Assembly (NCBI RefSeq): GCF_018446385.1
Contig: NC_055992.1
Coordinates: 21,794,877-21,858,876, forward strand
Direction: 5' to 3'
DNA: 64,000 bases
Source: Zingiber officinale
Taxonomy: Eukaryota; Streptophyta; Magnoliopsida; Zingiberales; Zingiberaceae
Each line of letters begins with the position of its first letter. Position 1 is the stretch's first letter. The notes under the pieces were generated by a model. That model was given only the letters and a program-made list of their open reading frames with translations. It searched no databases and had not been told where the DNA came from. Both the position numbers and the translations under genes were made by a program. Shown piece after piece: positions 22,908 to 34,946 of this stretch.

Positions 22908-24509
22908 TGATAAGTCCATTTTTGTCGTGTTACGAGATCAAAAGAATTTAGTACCGAACCCCTTCTAAGCTAATGTAGCATAGAAATGACTTAGGTCGTC
23001 TCCAACAAAAGCAACGATAGGATGGTAATCAAGGATTGCATGCTATTCCTATTTTTGGGGTTTTTAACATGAAAATGGGGGTTTTAGCTTTGAATCTAAA
23101 TCTAACAAATGAAAAACACAGCGAATAAGAAACTAATCTAATGCATAAATGAAATCTACCTAGGTGTCACCGATTAGTCCAATACGCATTGTCACACTAC
23201 GTAATGAATCTCATCTTCAACACAATTTAACTACCAATGAAATAACAAGACTCAAATAAAATTTAATCTAAAGCATTGAATAAAACAGGGAATGAAATAA
23301 CAAGTCACACTTAAATCTAATCTAAAACAGAATTTAAACCCTATCTTAAAACTGGCCAACTTAACAATTAACTAAGCACAAATTAAACTTCAACAAGGCA
23401 AAGAAATGCTAGATTACTTGATAACAAAATAACAAACGTAAATGAAATCTATTCTAGCTTCTAAAACAGTAGCAAAAGAAACTAAATGGTAAACCGTTTC
23501 AATCTCACAATCATCTAAACAAACAACACTTCTTGTCATCACGCAAGAAGCCGGAGATGAGAACGCCCAACTCCGGTCATCAATGGAGAATCTCAGTAGT
23601 GTATCAACTCGAGGATTGCTTAGCAACACCAGCGGAACGCCTCCAGCAAGCTAGAAACAACCATAAACCCATAAATGGCCGAAAATTTGGAAATCTGCAA
23701 CCCTTCACCTCTGAATCTGGAATGGAAGCTACGGATGATGGATGATCGTCGGAAGAAGCTCAGGAACACCGAAGGAACACCGCCAAATGTCACTGATGGG
23801 AAGAGAAGCACAGATCTAAGGGAATGCCCAATAAACCTGTGGAAACAGAGGATCGCCGGAAACAGAATTCCGCCGGAGAGAACGCCCGCCGATGGCTCAA
23901 ATGATCGGGATGAAGTTGTCGTGAAGCTTTGCACTGAAGTTGTCGCTTGAAGAGTTGATCGGAGAAGGAATCGGGGTCGGAATCTCGAAAGAAGCTCGCT
24001 ATGGGACGAAGCTCAGCGTGAAGGAGATCGACACCAACAAAGCTATTATAGCTTCTGTTTTAAATTAGATCCAAATCTGAACGGATGGTTGGGATGCTTC
24101 GGAGCTTGATTAACGGTGAAAGATCGCCTAAATCCGATCCGAATGTACTGATCTTGATCAAGGGTCTAGATCTACTCTCCCTTAGGTTGGATGGACCAGA
24201 TCTTCAATGGATGGTTCAGATTTGTCTAATCTTTGATGAACGGTCCATAATGCTCCGCAGCTTGATCTTCTCGTTTAAACTCTAATTCGAGTACAAATTT
24301 GGTTCGAATAGATCCAATCCAAGATCCCTTGATGCCTACAAAATAAAAATCAAATATTAGCATCAAATAACACAAAAATAAGATAATTTATAATTAAGTC
24401 CAAAAATAAGACAATGCATGAAATGATGCAAATATAGGTTTTGTCTATGAACATAGCATCAAACCATGCATGTATGAATCAAAATAATATAGTAAAATCA
24501 TGGTTATCA
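22908..24509 (-). mobile_element. Inverted solo LTR distantly related to family C
   Basis: Read on the minus strand it starts TGATAACCATGATTTT and shares with family C the words TTTGATGCTAATATTTG, TTTTGTAGGCATCAA, CCATTGAAGATCTGGTC and the sequence around GGACTTAATT. It ends CTTATCA, giving 1602 bases and TGATAA/TTATCA terminal inverted repeats. The flanks CCGGC (left) and CTGGC (right) are one mismatch from a 5-bp target duplication. No interior is attached, so I call it a solo LTR. The short frames at 23414-23950 are inside it and are not genes. Confidence 0.7.
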
Positions 24510-24952
24510 CTGGCCTGACAAAGTAACTGGTTAGGTCGTCCAATGATTGAATTCGATCGAAACGTTAAATAGACTAGTCGAGTTGGATGCCTAGTCGTGC
24601 AATCAAAACCCGATCGGTCGCAACCTCGACGCCTACATGGAGGCTAAGTCAGCAAAACCACTGCAGAAGGGATAAGCACTTAGCAGATCATGCAGACATA
24701 TCTAGTAAGAAATAGCATAGACTATAAGAAAAAGCGCTAAACAAACTATACAATTATGCATTACAAAAATATTCTGCCTGAACATTGGTTTGGGACAAGG
24801 CTCAGATCAAAGATAAAAGACAGGAAGCGCACACTAATCATCAAAAGACGGAAAGACATCATCAGGAAGCTCTCTTAAAGGGTGACCTTTGTCCAGGAAA
24901 TCCTCAGGAGAGGCTAACCGGAGGTAGCCCTTCTCACGAAACTGCAGCAGGG
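24510..24952. other. Remnant of the host element between two insertions
   Basis: No gene. The sequence continues the surroundings of the minus-strand Tat-like fragment, with CCGATCGG- and GTCGAGTTGG-type words. The right edge is where family D LTR homology begins (CCCAAGCTTAGGTGG). Confidence 0.4.
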
Positions 24953-26365
24953 AGCCCAAGCTTAGGTGGTCAGCCACATAAAAAATAAAAGGGAGTTTAT
25001 TTTTAAAATCTTTCTTTATGTGGAAGCCATGATTTTAAAAGAGAGTTTTAAAAATTAAATCTTTCCTTTTATAGTTTCTACAAAGGATTAAGAGAAAGGT
25101 TTAATATCTTTCCTTATTTGTAGTTAAAAGGAAGATTTTAATTTTTGGAGAAAATTTTTCTTAATTGTAATCATCCACATGTTTTAAAAGAGAGATTTTA
25201 ATTTATAAAAGTTTCCTTTTATAACCAACCATGAAGGGATTTTAAAAGAGAAATTTTTATTTTAAAAATTTCTGGAAACAAATAAGGAAGTTTTAATTTT
25301 ATGTTTAAAACTTGCCTTGTTTAGTGCACATGATGTGGCCGGCCATTGAAAGATTAAAAGGAAGTTTTAATTAAATTTTCCTTTTTAGTCATTGGCAAGG
25401 AAAATAGGAAAGTTTTAATTATGTTTAAAACTTTACTTATTTGCCATGACCAAGGATTATAAAAGAGAGAGAGGGGTTGCCCCATGATACAACACATTTA
25501 TTATTCCTCTCCTCTCATCCTTGGTGGTGGCCGACCCTTTTCTTCCCCTTTTCTTCTTCCTTGGTGGCCGGCGACATCTCATCTCTAGGAGTTGTTGGTG
25601 GTCGGATCTTGTTAGAGGAAGAAGGAGAGATAGGAGGCATTATTTCTTAGCATCCCTTGGAGCTTGGTTGGTGGCCGAAGTTCTTCATCTCTAGGAGATA
25701 GTTGGTGGCCGAAATTTACAAGGAGAAGAAGGAGGCTAGGGTGGATTCTCATCTTGGTAGATCATAGCCCACACGATGTCTGAGATAAGAAGAGGAATAC
25801 GACAGAAGATCGTGAGGTCTATAAGCTACAAAAGGTATAGCTAGTTTTGTTTCCGCATCATAACTAGTTCATCTTTTGTATGAATTTTGAAATACCAAAT
25901 ACAAGAGGCTAACGATTCTAGGTTTTAGATTTATGATTCGATTATGTGTTTCTTTTGTTTTTCAATCTTGTGATTCGATTATTCTTAATGGTTAAACCTA
26001 GGTTTACTATAAGGAGATTAAATATTGAATTTCGTTGAAAGGCTTTGTCTAGGAAGTGGTGGATGATCTCATACCCAAGAAGGCCTAGTGTCTCGCCATG
26101 TTTAATCTGGAAATCGATTTCTGAAATAAATATTTAATCAAATTTGTAACATGGATGGATTTGGATTAATAATGTTAAGCATCGTTTGCGATCCAAGTCT
26201 AAACCTTTAAGAACAGATAAGTTGAATTTGGAATCAATAATATTAAGTTCTGTTTGTAATTCTAAATTTAATTTTTTAAAAACACAATAGATTGTTAGGA
26301 AAGGTTCGGGCCTTGTACAAAATTTTTGTACAGGGAAACCCGTATGATATTCCGAGTAGCAATCT
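24953..26365 (+). mobile_element. Family D Copia LTR fragment (5'-truncated)
   Basis: It matches the 3' half of the LTR at 27713-30306, from CCCAAGCTTAGGTGG through GGTTTTAAAAGAGAG-type blocks, the GGCCGGCCA words, TAGATCRTWGCCCACAC, GAAGAGGAATAC and the ending TTGTACAGGGAAACC...CCGAGTAGCA. The first kilobase or so is missing. Ending and order are those of the other copies. Confidence 0.8.
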
Positions 26366-26455
26366 ATAGATCTTACCAAAAGGAGTGCCCAAAGGCCTTC
26401 GAACGGGGCTGAGCCCAAAAGTGTATAGTATGCTCTCTCGCAGTAGAAAGGGGAG
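26366..26455. other. Short junction between LTR fragment and antisense ORF
   Basis: Ninety bases without features. On the minus strand the antisense ORF of fragment B ends at its right edge. Confidence 0.3.
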
Positions 26456-27196
26456 CTATAGTTGCACGCCCTCTAACTTTTCAGAAGCTGTGTGGTAGGG
26501 TGGTTGGTGTTGGTGGTCACGTAGCTCAAATGGAGTGGGGAGAGTATAGCACCACTTAGCTTGCCAGGATGTTGGGTCGGACAGTTGGATATAAAAAACA
26601 TCTAGACTTCCAACGTTTGTTGGAAGAAGGCATCTCATCAAAATACTTGCACCCGACCCTGGACTGCACCATGAAAACGCTGGCTCCGAGCGCTTGAGGG
26701 TGTAAAAATAGTGAAAAAGCTGCAAGGTCAGGGGTATTCTATATAGGCGACACATGACCGCCATTCTGCACATGGCGGGGAAGGTGTTGGGGGCGAATTG
26801 AGATAATGAAATGCCAAAGTATCGGCTCAAGAAAGAAATAAATGGATGGATAGGGAAGCGGAGTCCGCTATGAAGTTGGTCCTTAAGGAAGGTTACAAAG
26901 CCGGTTGGAGGGGTGGAAGGATGCTCGTCAGGCCCGGGGGAACGAAGTTTGTAGGCCTCGGAAAGTTCCAAACTCGCCCGAATGGCCCTAAGATCACTAT
27001 TGTTCATATCAGAGCGGAAGTATGCATACCATGACACCTCCATCTCATTGGTGATTACATGAGTGGGAGTTGAGGAAGGAAGGGTACTCACAGAGGACAA
27101 AGGAAATGCAGGAAGAAGAAGATAAGCAAGCAGAAGCAAGAGGAAGAAGAAAACTCGAGGAAAGTCGAAGTGGTGAGGGATGACAGCGGACATCAT
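26456..27196 (-). pseudogene. Transposase_28-like (PF04195) antisense ORF, fragment B
   Basis: 246 residues from a Met at 27196. Residues 8-35 are a hydrophobic leucine stretch. Residues about 103-180 hold the domain: FVTFLKDQLHSGLRFPIHPF, FGISLSQFAPNTFPAMCRM and LQLFHYFYTLKR, which parallels fragment A position by position. It is an unbroken frame here. Reading on the + strand, tandem arrays, a polypurine tract and an LTR follow at 37.6-40.6 kb once the 27713-37554 insertion is removed. That order (antisense ORF, repeats, tract, 3' LTR) fits Tat-type Gypsy elements. Confidence 0.65.
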
Positions 27197-27712
27197 TTAG
27201 GGTTTTTAAACCAAAACCCTTAGGAAATATCGGGAAGCCAGTTGGACAACTAAAACAGCCTAGCACACGTCACCCATCAGATGGAGAAGAGGAAACTATT
27301 TGGGGTCGCATGCCAAAAGCATGCATCATACATTATGACGAGTTAAGTTAGTGGGACACGTGTCATCACCCGAGGAAAGGGTATTTGTGATGGAAGTGAC
27401 AGAGAAATCATGAAAGGGGATATGCGAACAAGAATGTCTTACCATTCGAAGACCATGCCTCGGAGACTAAAAATTCCATGCGGTTGTCTCAGGAAATAAA
27501 GAAGAAGGCGGCGGAAAGTGTCACTCCAAATTCGGTGTCTTTATGCCACCTCAAAATCAGAGTAAGGTTTAAATTTGACTAACGCCTTGTGAATTGCACC
27601 TTGTGATTGCAGGAGCATTAAGCTAAGTCCTCAAGCACGATCCCTTCAAGTCATAGAGGTTGCTCGTCTTGATCACTGCCTTGTCAGACCTCCAGAATTC
27701 ATTCCTAGTCAG

Positions 27713-30306
27713 TGTTAGGATGTATACTAAAAGCCTAGCTTTGGTATAAATATTTTTCTAGAAATAAGAATCACATTGGTCAAATATCTACATTTATGAT
27801 AAATGTAGTTGTTTAATTAATTTATATTGTAGATAACATGGTGTGTGGTGTCACACAGAGGATCATGTTATCAGTACCTTATAAATTATAAACAGTAGCT
27901 CACGACCAAGATGGAAAGGAACAAACCATTGGAAGGTCGTAGTGTAATTAGGTATTAGTTTATCTTAACTATATAATTACACTAGTACACTTAGAGTGTA
28001 TTGAGTAGGACCATTAGAGGTCGTTTCTTTTATACTGACTTTATAAAGGAACAAAGATCTCAGTTATTATGGAAATGTGTGCTCTTAATCCTAATATAAT
28101 AACAAGCACATATATTTGATATTTATTTCTTTAATTTATCAATGGGTGAGATTTAGTTCGATAAATCAATAAGCCCGATAAGTTGGGAAATGATATCACT
28201 TATAGTGTGTGTTGTTGATTATAGAAGGAAACTGTGTCCTAGTGATCTAGGTTGATAATGTCCCCAAGAGGATCTCATAAGTATTGTCATGTTAAACCCT
28301 GTAGGTGGACTTAGTCGGACATGACGATAAGGTTGAGTGGTACTACTCTTGGACTAAGATATTAATTAAATGAGTTGTCAGTAACTCACTTAATTAGTGG
28401 ACATTCGACATCTTAAACACAGGGAGACTAACACACTCATAATAAGAAGGAGCCCAAAAATGTAATTTGGGATTGGTGCGGTAGTTCAATAATAATTTTT
28501 TAGTGGTATGAATTATTATTGATGAAGTTAAGTTGTGTGTTCGGGGCGAACACGGGAAGCTTAATTTCATCGGGAGACCAAAATCAATTCCTCCTCTCGG
28601 TCCCTATCGTAGCCTCTTGTATATAGAGATTTATACCCACCTTCTTACCCATCCTAATAGGGCCGGCCAAGCTAGCTTGGAACCCAAGCTAGGGTCGGCC
28701 AAGACCAAGTGAATGAGCCAAGTTGGTGGCCGGCCAAAGCTTGGGTCCCAAGCTTAGGTGTCCGGCCACTAGAAAATTAAAAGGAATTTTTATTAAAATT
28801 ATTTCTTATTTGGATATTATGGTTTTAAAAGAGAGTTTAAAATTTAAATCTTTCCTTTTATAGCTTTCTACAGAAGATTAAGAAAAGATTTGAAATCTTT
28901 CCTTATTTGTAGATTGAAAGGAAATTTTAATTTTGAGAAAATTTTCCTTTTTTAACCATGTTCATGATTTAAAAGAGAGTTTAAAAATTAAATATTCTCT
29001 TTTATTAGTTTCTACAAAAGATTAAGAAAAGATTTAATATCTTCCCTTATTTGTAGAATGAAAAGAGATTTTAATTTTTAAGATAACTTTCCTTTTTGAA
29101 AATTATCTACATGTTTAAAAGAAAGATTTTAATTTATAAAATTTCCTTTTTACAAATCACCATGAAGGGAAAAATTATTGGAGAAATTTTTATAAATTTT
29201 TGAAAATAAATTAGGAAGTTTTAATACTTGTTTTAATTAAAACTTTCTTTGTTTTGGGGAGTAAGTGGCCGGCCAAGTAATTTGGAAAAAGAAAATTGAT
29301 TTTAATTAATTAATTTTTTCTTTTTCATGGCAAAAGAATTAAGGAAGTTTTTATTAAAATTTCCTTATTTGCCCAGACCAAGGATTATAAAAGAGAGGGT
29401 AGAGGTGTCTTAATGGCTAGCGACTCTATTCTTTTCTTCCTCTCTTTTCCTCCTTGGTGTGGTCGGCCCTAGGGTCTTCTCTTCTCCTTCTTTTCTCTTC
29501 CTCCTTTGTGGCGAGCGACATCAACATAAGGGAAGTCCATGGTGGCCGGTTCTAGCTAGGAGAAGAAGGAGAGAAAGAAGGCTTCGTTTCTAGCATCCCT
29601 TGGAGCTTGGTGGTGGTGGCCGAACCTCAGATATCTTGGAGTTTATGTGGTGGCCGAAACTTGCTTGGAGAAGAAGGGTTTGGGTGGTTCTCATCTCGGT
29701 AGATCGTTGCCCACACAACGTCCGGGATAAGAAGAGGAATACAGTAGAAGATCAAGAGGTTGTTGCATACAAAGGAAGTTATAATTAGTAATTAATTTCC
29801 GTATCATACTAGTTGTATTTCTTTTGTATGAATTCCAAACACAAGACACATTAGATCTAGTTTTTCGAATTTATTTTTCGAGTTTTTTTTTCTTTGTTTT
29901 CGAATTTGTGATTCGATTGTTCTTTTTGGTTAACCTAGAGTTATTTAAGGAAATTAAATATTAGCTTTCCTTAAAAGGCTTTGTCTAGGCGGTGGTGGTT
30001 GCTCTCATATCCAAGAAGGCCATGTGCCTTGCCATGCAGTCCTGGAAACCAATTTTGGAAATTAATATTTAATGAAATTAATAACATAGGTGGATTTGAA
30101 TCAATAGTGTTAAGTTCCGCTTGCGATTCAAATCTAAACCATTAAGAACAGATAAGTTAAATTTGGAATCAATGATGTTAAGTTCCGTCTGCGATTTCTA
30201 ATTTAATTTCTAAAGAACACAAATAAGTTATTTAAGGAAAGATTCAGCACTTGTATAAAAAATTTTGTACAATGGAACCGGTACATTTTCCTAGAACTAA
30301 CCAACA
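27713..30306 (+). repeat. 5' LTR of family D Copia
   Basis: 2594 bases, TGTTAGGATGTATAC to CTAACCAACA, aligned along its length with 34947-37554. It contains several GGCCGGCCA words. Short frames such as the one at 29600-29788 are inside it and not genes. Confidence 0.93.
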
Positions 30307-30308
30307 AT

Positions 30309-30320
30309 TGGTATCAGAGC
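30309..30320 (+). other. Primer-binding site, initiator tRNA-Met
   Basis: TGGTATCAGAGC two bases after the 5' LTR, the standard site of plant Copia elements. The same word marks the elements at 48399 and 61819. Confidence 0.92.
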
Positions 30321-31275
30321 TAGGGTTTGCTTCTGTGTGTTTGGTTTTCAAATTAGGTTATGCACATGTCATAATAATTTAGGCAGGATAATAGTAGGAT
30401 GTACTAACTTTGTGGTTGCAGGCTCCAACTATTATGGCTTATAGATGTTGTGTGTGATTGGACCCTTAGACATGTCAAGGGCATTATTTTTGTGTGTGCA
30501 TGATTATATGTAACTAATACAGCAGGAGCTGTATTATCCTTAGGATTTTAGAATTTTATTTTCGATCTAGATTACATGTATATTCCTTCGTGGAATATAG
30601 GATCGATATATGTAAAATTCTATTTTTGTCGCGGATCGGATGCTTGCAAGGCGTGGTACTTTTGGAGCACCAAAGGTGCAGCAGAAAAACAAGCAAGATA
30701 GATGCGACGACTCGACCCGGTGGCGGTGGCTAAAGAAGGCAGCAGCTAGGGTTGGAGCACGCAAAGAACAGTGACAGAAAAAGGTCATAATAGTTGGAAA
30801 AATAATTTCCATGTTTATTGCTTTATTTACTGTGATGTGTGTGTATGCATGTGATGTATGCTAGGATAACTTAAAATTCCTCACTTTAAATAACTAAGTG
30901 GGAGAGGGATTTATTTTAATAAATTCCACGGTCTCCATTACTGGTTTGTAAGTGATGCAAACAAACTTGCGCATTGGCTCTGAGTGCCTTCCTCCATATC
31001 GGATGAGTTTGTTTGCAGATCACTAGATCAAACTTCCATTTAGGATGACTATAGGAAATTAATTAAGAGCGTGTGATCTTCCCCATCGGAAGGGGCATAA
31101 TCTTATTAATGGACTTAGTGTCAAGTAATGGAATACACTTAGGCACGTCTAATAGTATCCTCCCCATCAGAGTCACTGCTATTATTTGTGTGACCGAAGA
31201 AAACCAACTATTAATTTGTCATAAAGATAGGTTGACAAGATAATAAAATTAAAACCCCCTCTTACAAATGTTGAG

Positions 31276-31766
31276 ATTTTGTATACGTCCACACTATCGT
31301 GGCATACAAAATTTACGGTGTATGAGGTAATTTTATTTGTCAGGATGACAAGAAAATAAAATTAATGGGAAAAACTCCTCTTACAAATGTTTGGTTTTGT
31401 ATATGTCCACACTATCGTGGCATACAAAATTCACGGTGTTTGAGGTAATTTTATTTGTCATAAAGATTTATTGACAAGATAATTAATGGGTAAAACCCTC
31501 CTCTTACAAATGTTCAATTTTGTATACGTCTACACTATCGTGGCATGCAAAATTCAAGGTGTTTGAGTTGTTGGTGAATTTAAATGATATTGTTTTGAGG
31601 AATCAATATTATTTTAAAATTTGAAGTTTTAACAAAATATTTGATCAAAGACAGATCAATTATTAATTTTATTCGTCATAAAGTAAAGTTGACGAGATAA
31701 TAAAATTAATGGATAAAATCTCCTCTTTGATTTTGTATACGTCCACACTATCGTGGCATACAAAAT
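31276..31766. repeat. Fourfold hairpin repeat in the Copia leader
   Basis: Four copies of a 37-base inverted repeat at 31276-31312, 31394-31430, 31517-31553 and 31730-31766. Each has outer arms ATTTTGTAT and ATACAAAAT (with small variants), inner arms CCAC and GTGG and loop ACTATC. The copies lie in diverged repeats of about 120-210 bases that also share TGACAAGATAATAAAATTAA and CCTCTTACAAATG. Confidence 0.85.
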
Positions 31767-31979
31767 TCATGGCGATTTTAAGGAGTTGGTCTTCACCAAA
31801 TATTTTTGTGATTCTTAGGATTTAAAATGTTTGTCAATCCCCTAGTTGTTATACTATAGAATAGACTTAATAGTCTCAATTGTAATGATTGGAAATAGGA
31901 CTTGGACATTTAGGTAGACTGTCCTCTTAGAACTAAGAACAAAATAGGTATATTTCATTCATTAGTTAATACATGATTA

Positions 31980-34760
31980 GTGGTGTTATCTACCAGTACC
32001 TTGTGTGTAGATACGGGAGCCACTGATCATGTCTGCAATTCATTGCAGAGGTTCCAGGAAGCCCGATAATTATATGAAGGGGAAGTCACCGTCTACATGG
32101 GCACTACTACAAAAGTGGTAACTGTTGCAGTGGGAGATGCTTATCCTATGATAGGAATAAAATATGGATTTTAGAAATTGTCTTTACGTACTAAGTTTAG
32201 AAAGGACCTGATTGCAGTTTCTAAACTATTAAAGAATAGATATTGTGTCTATTTTGATAACAAAGTTGTTATTAAGAAAATAGGAAAGATATCTGTTCTA
32301 GTACGTTGGTTGACAATTTATTAATCCAATAACTCCCACGATGCAATAAATGAAAATTAATAACACATTTTCTAAATAAGAGAAAGTAACCTTCGGAGAT
32401 GAACCAATCATATTTTTAGCATCTAAAGGCTAGGTTATATTAACTTGAGTAAGATTCAAAGGATAATAACTAATGAACTCTTGGGTTCATTGGTAGTGGA
32501 AATCTTTCCAACCTACGAGTCTTATTTGGAAGGAAAAATAACCAAGAAGCTTTTTAAGTCTAAGGGGTATGGAGCCAAAGATATGTTGGAATTGGTTCAT
32601 TCTGATTTGTGAAGACCTTTGACTATCCAGGCAAGAGGTTGTTTTAAATATTTCGTCTCTTTTATAGACAACTATTCGAGATAAGGATACATTTACTTGG
32701 CGCGCCACAAGTATAAGTGCTTTGATTAGTTCAAAGAGTACTAGGCTGATGTGGAGTAACGTCAAAGTAAAAGTATCAATACACTACTGTGAAATCGTAG
32801 TAACGAGTACCTCTTAGGAGAGTTTATGAGTTACTTATCAAAAGTCGGGACTTAATCCCAACTAACTGTACCTGGTACACCCCAACAGAATGGTGTAGTA
32901 GAAAGAAGGTATAAGGCTCTAATTAGATTGATGATGAGTTATTCAGAAAATTACCAAATTCGTTTTAAGGATATATACTGGAAACAGAAGTGAACATAGT
33001 ATCTTCTAAGTCAGAACTCTCTACTCCCATAGAATTGCAGAATGGGCGTAAGCCTAGCCTAAAGTATATTCGGATTTGGGAGGTCTAGCACATGAGAGAC
33101 ATTGATAAGTTGGACATGAGTTCACTTGTTTGTGAGTTATCCTAGAAAAATAAAAAGAGGTTTATAGTCTTTAAAATCGGAAAGTCATTGTTGGCACCAA
33201 TGCCCGATTTTAGAAAAGGACTATACTATGAATCATAAGCCCATAAGTAAATTTGTTCTTAAGAAAAGAACACGTCTAATCTAGTACCAACTGTACAAGA
33301 TGAAATATTACAAAAAACTGTAACACGTATCACAATTGATACACAATTATAGACAGTACTCATCGTAGTGGGAGGGTTGTCAAACAACCTAAAAGATTCA
33401 TGTTTTTGGAGAGTCTTTGGATTTGATCCCAAATGAACATGAGCCTGATTCCGGACACATGATGAAGCACTCCGAGATAAAGATGCAGCATCTTGGCAAA
33501 GAGCAATGAATACAAATATTCTGGAAGCTTGTAGAACCACCAGATGGTGCAAAAGTCATTAGGTGAAAATAAGTCTACAATAGGAAAAGAGGGATAGACA
33601 GGAAAGTAGAAACTTTCAAAGCAAGGCTTGTTGAAAAAGGAAACTTTTTACTGGTAGTCATGCTTAAGTCTATCCGGATTCTTTTATCTATGAGATTTAG
33701 CAAGTGGATGTTAAGACAGCTTTCCTTAATGGAAGTCTTAAAGAAAACATCCATATAAAGCAACTAGAAGGGTTCATTGCAAAGAGCAAAGAGCATCTTG
33801 TGTGTAAGCTCAATCAGTCTATGGATTGAAGTAAAACTTCAAGGTCTTGGTACATCCGGTTTAATAAAGTAATCCAGACCTATGGATTTATTTTATAACC
33901 AAATGAGTTTTGTGTATACAAGAAGTGTGATGGAAACGTGGTGGTATTTCTTGTACTATACGTAGATAACATTTTTAGTGGTTGGAAACAATATCAAAGT
34001 GTTATCAGAAGTAAGGGTATGGTTGTCCAAACAATTCGATATGAAGGACTTGGGAGAATGCATATATTCTTGGGATCAGAGGGATCGCAAGAAAAGAATA
34101 TATTTTACTTATCCCAAGCTTCATATATCGAAATAATCCTTGCTCGTTTTAAGTATGCAAAACCCCAAAAAGGTTTCTTACCTTTTCAGCATGGAGTAAC
34201 TTTATCTAAAAGAGATGTCTCCAAAGACATCAAAGCAGATAAAGGACATGAAAGCAAGTTCCTTATGCTTCGGCTGTTGGAAAACCTAATGTATGCTATG
34301 CACGAGATCGGATATCTATTTTGTCGTGGGCATGGTTAGCAGATAATCAAAGTAACCCTGGACAAGGACATTGGTCTGCGGTAAAGCATATATTGAAGTA
34401 CCTTAGAGGCACTAGAGATTATATGCTAGCTTACAAGGCAGATAATTTGTTCCCTGTGGGTTGCATGGATTTTGACATCCAATCGGATAGGGACAATAGT
34501 AAGTCGACCTCGGGATTTTGTGTTTACTTTAGGAGGTAAAGTCATAACTATGGAAGAGTGATAAGCATAGGTGCTTTTTCGGACTCCACCACAGAAGTTG
34601 AGTATGTAGCAGCCTCTGAGGTAGCCATAGAAGCTGTATGGCTCAGATACTTCAAGATAGACTTAGATATGATTTCTGGTTTGCCCAAAATAATTTGGTG
34701 CAGTAGCAAATTCGAAGAAACCATAAGTCCATAAGGCAAGTAAGCACAATAGAGCAAGTA
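31980..34760 (+). pseudogene. Copia pol remnants (protease, integrase, RT, RNase H)
   Basis: Pieces in several frames, in Copia order. Protease: DTGATDHVCN near 32013. Integrase: LELVHSDL with YFVSFIDNYSR near 32585-32690, and VPGTPQQNGVVERR near 32868-32908. Reverse transcriptase: QVDVKTAFLNGSL near 33700 and VVFLVLYVDNIF near 33940, where the usual YVDD reads YVDN. RNase H: DSTTEVEYVAASE near 34582. A frame of 133 residues is open at 33938-34339. Many stops and frameshifts mean it cannot code for working enzymes. Confidence 0.88.
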
Positions 34761-34946
34761 CTACCCAATACGAGAAATCGTATAACGAGGAAAAGTTGTT
34801 GCCGCTTAGATTGCATCAAGTGATAACCTGGAAGATCCTTTCAATAAGGCTCTTAAGGCAAGAGCTTTTGATGGGCATGTTTAAGGGTTGAATCAGATGT
34901 ATGGCAGCAGATATGGCAACTTAGTCTTTTAGTATAAGTGGGAGAT

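Noticed and set aside
23414..24285. Several short frames
   Set aside because: They lie wholly inside the inverted solo LTR and have no homology I recognise.
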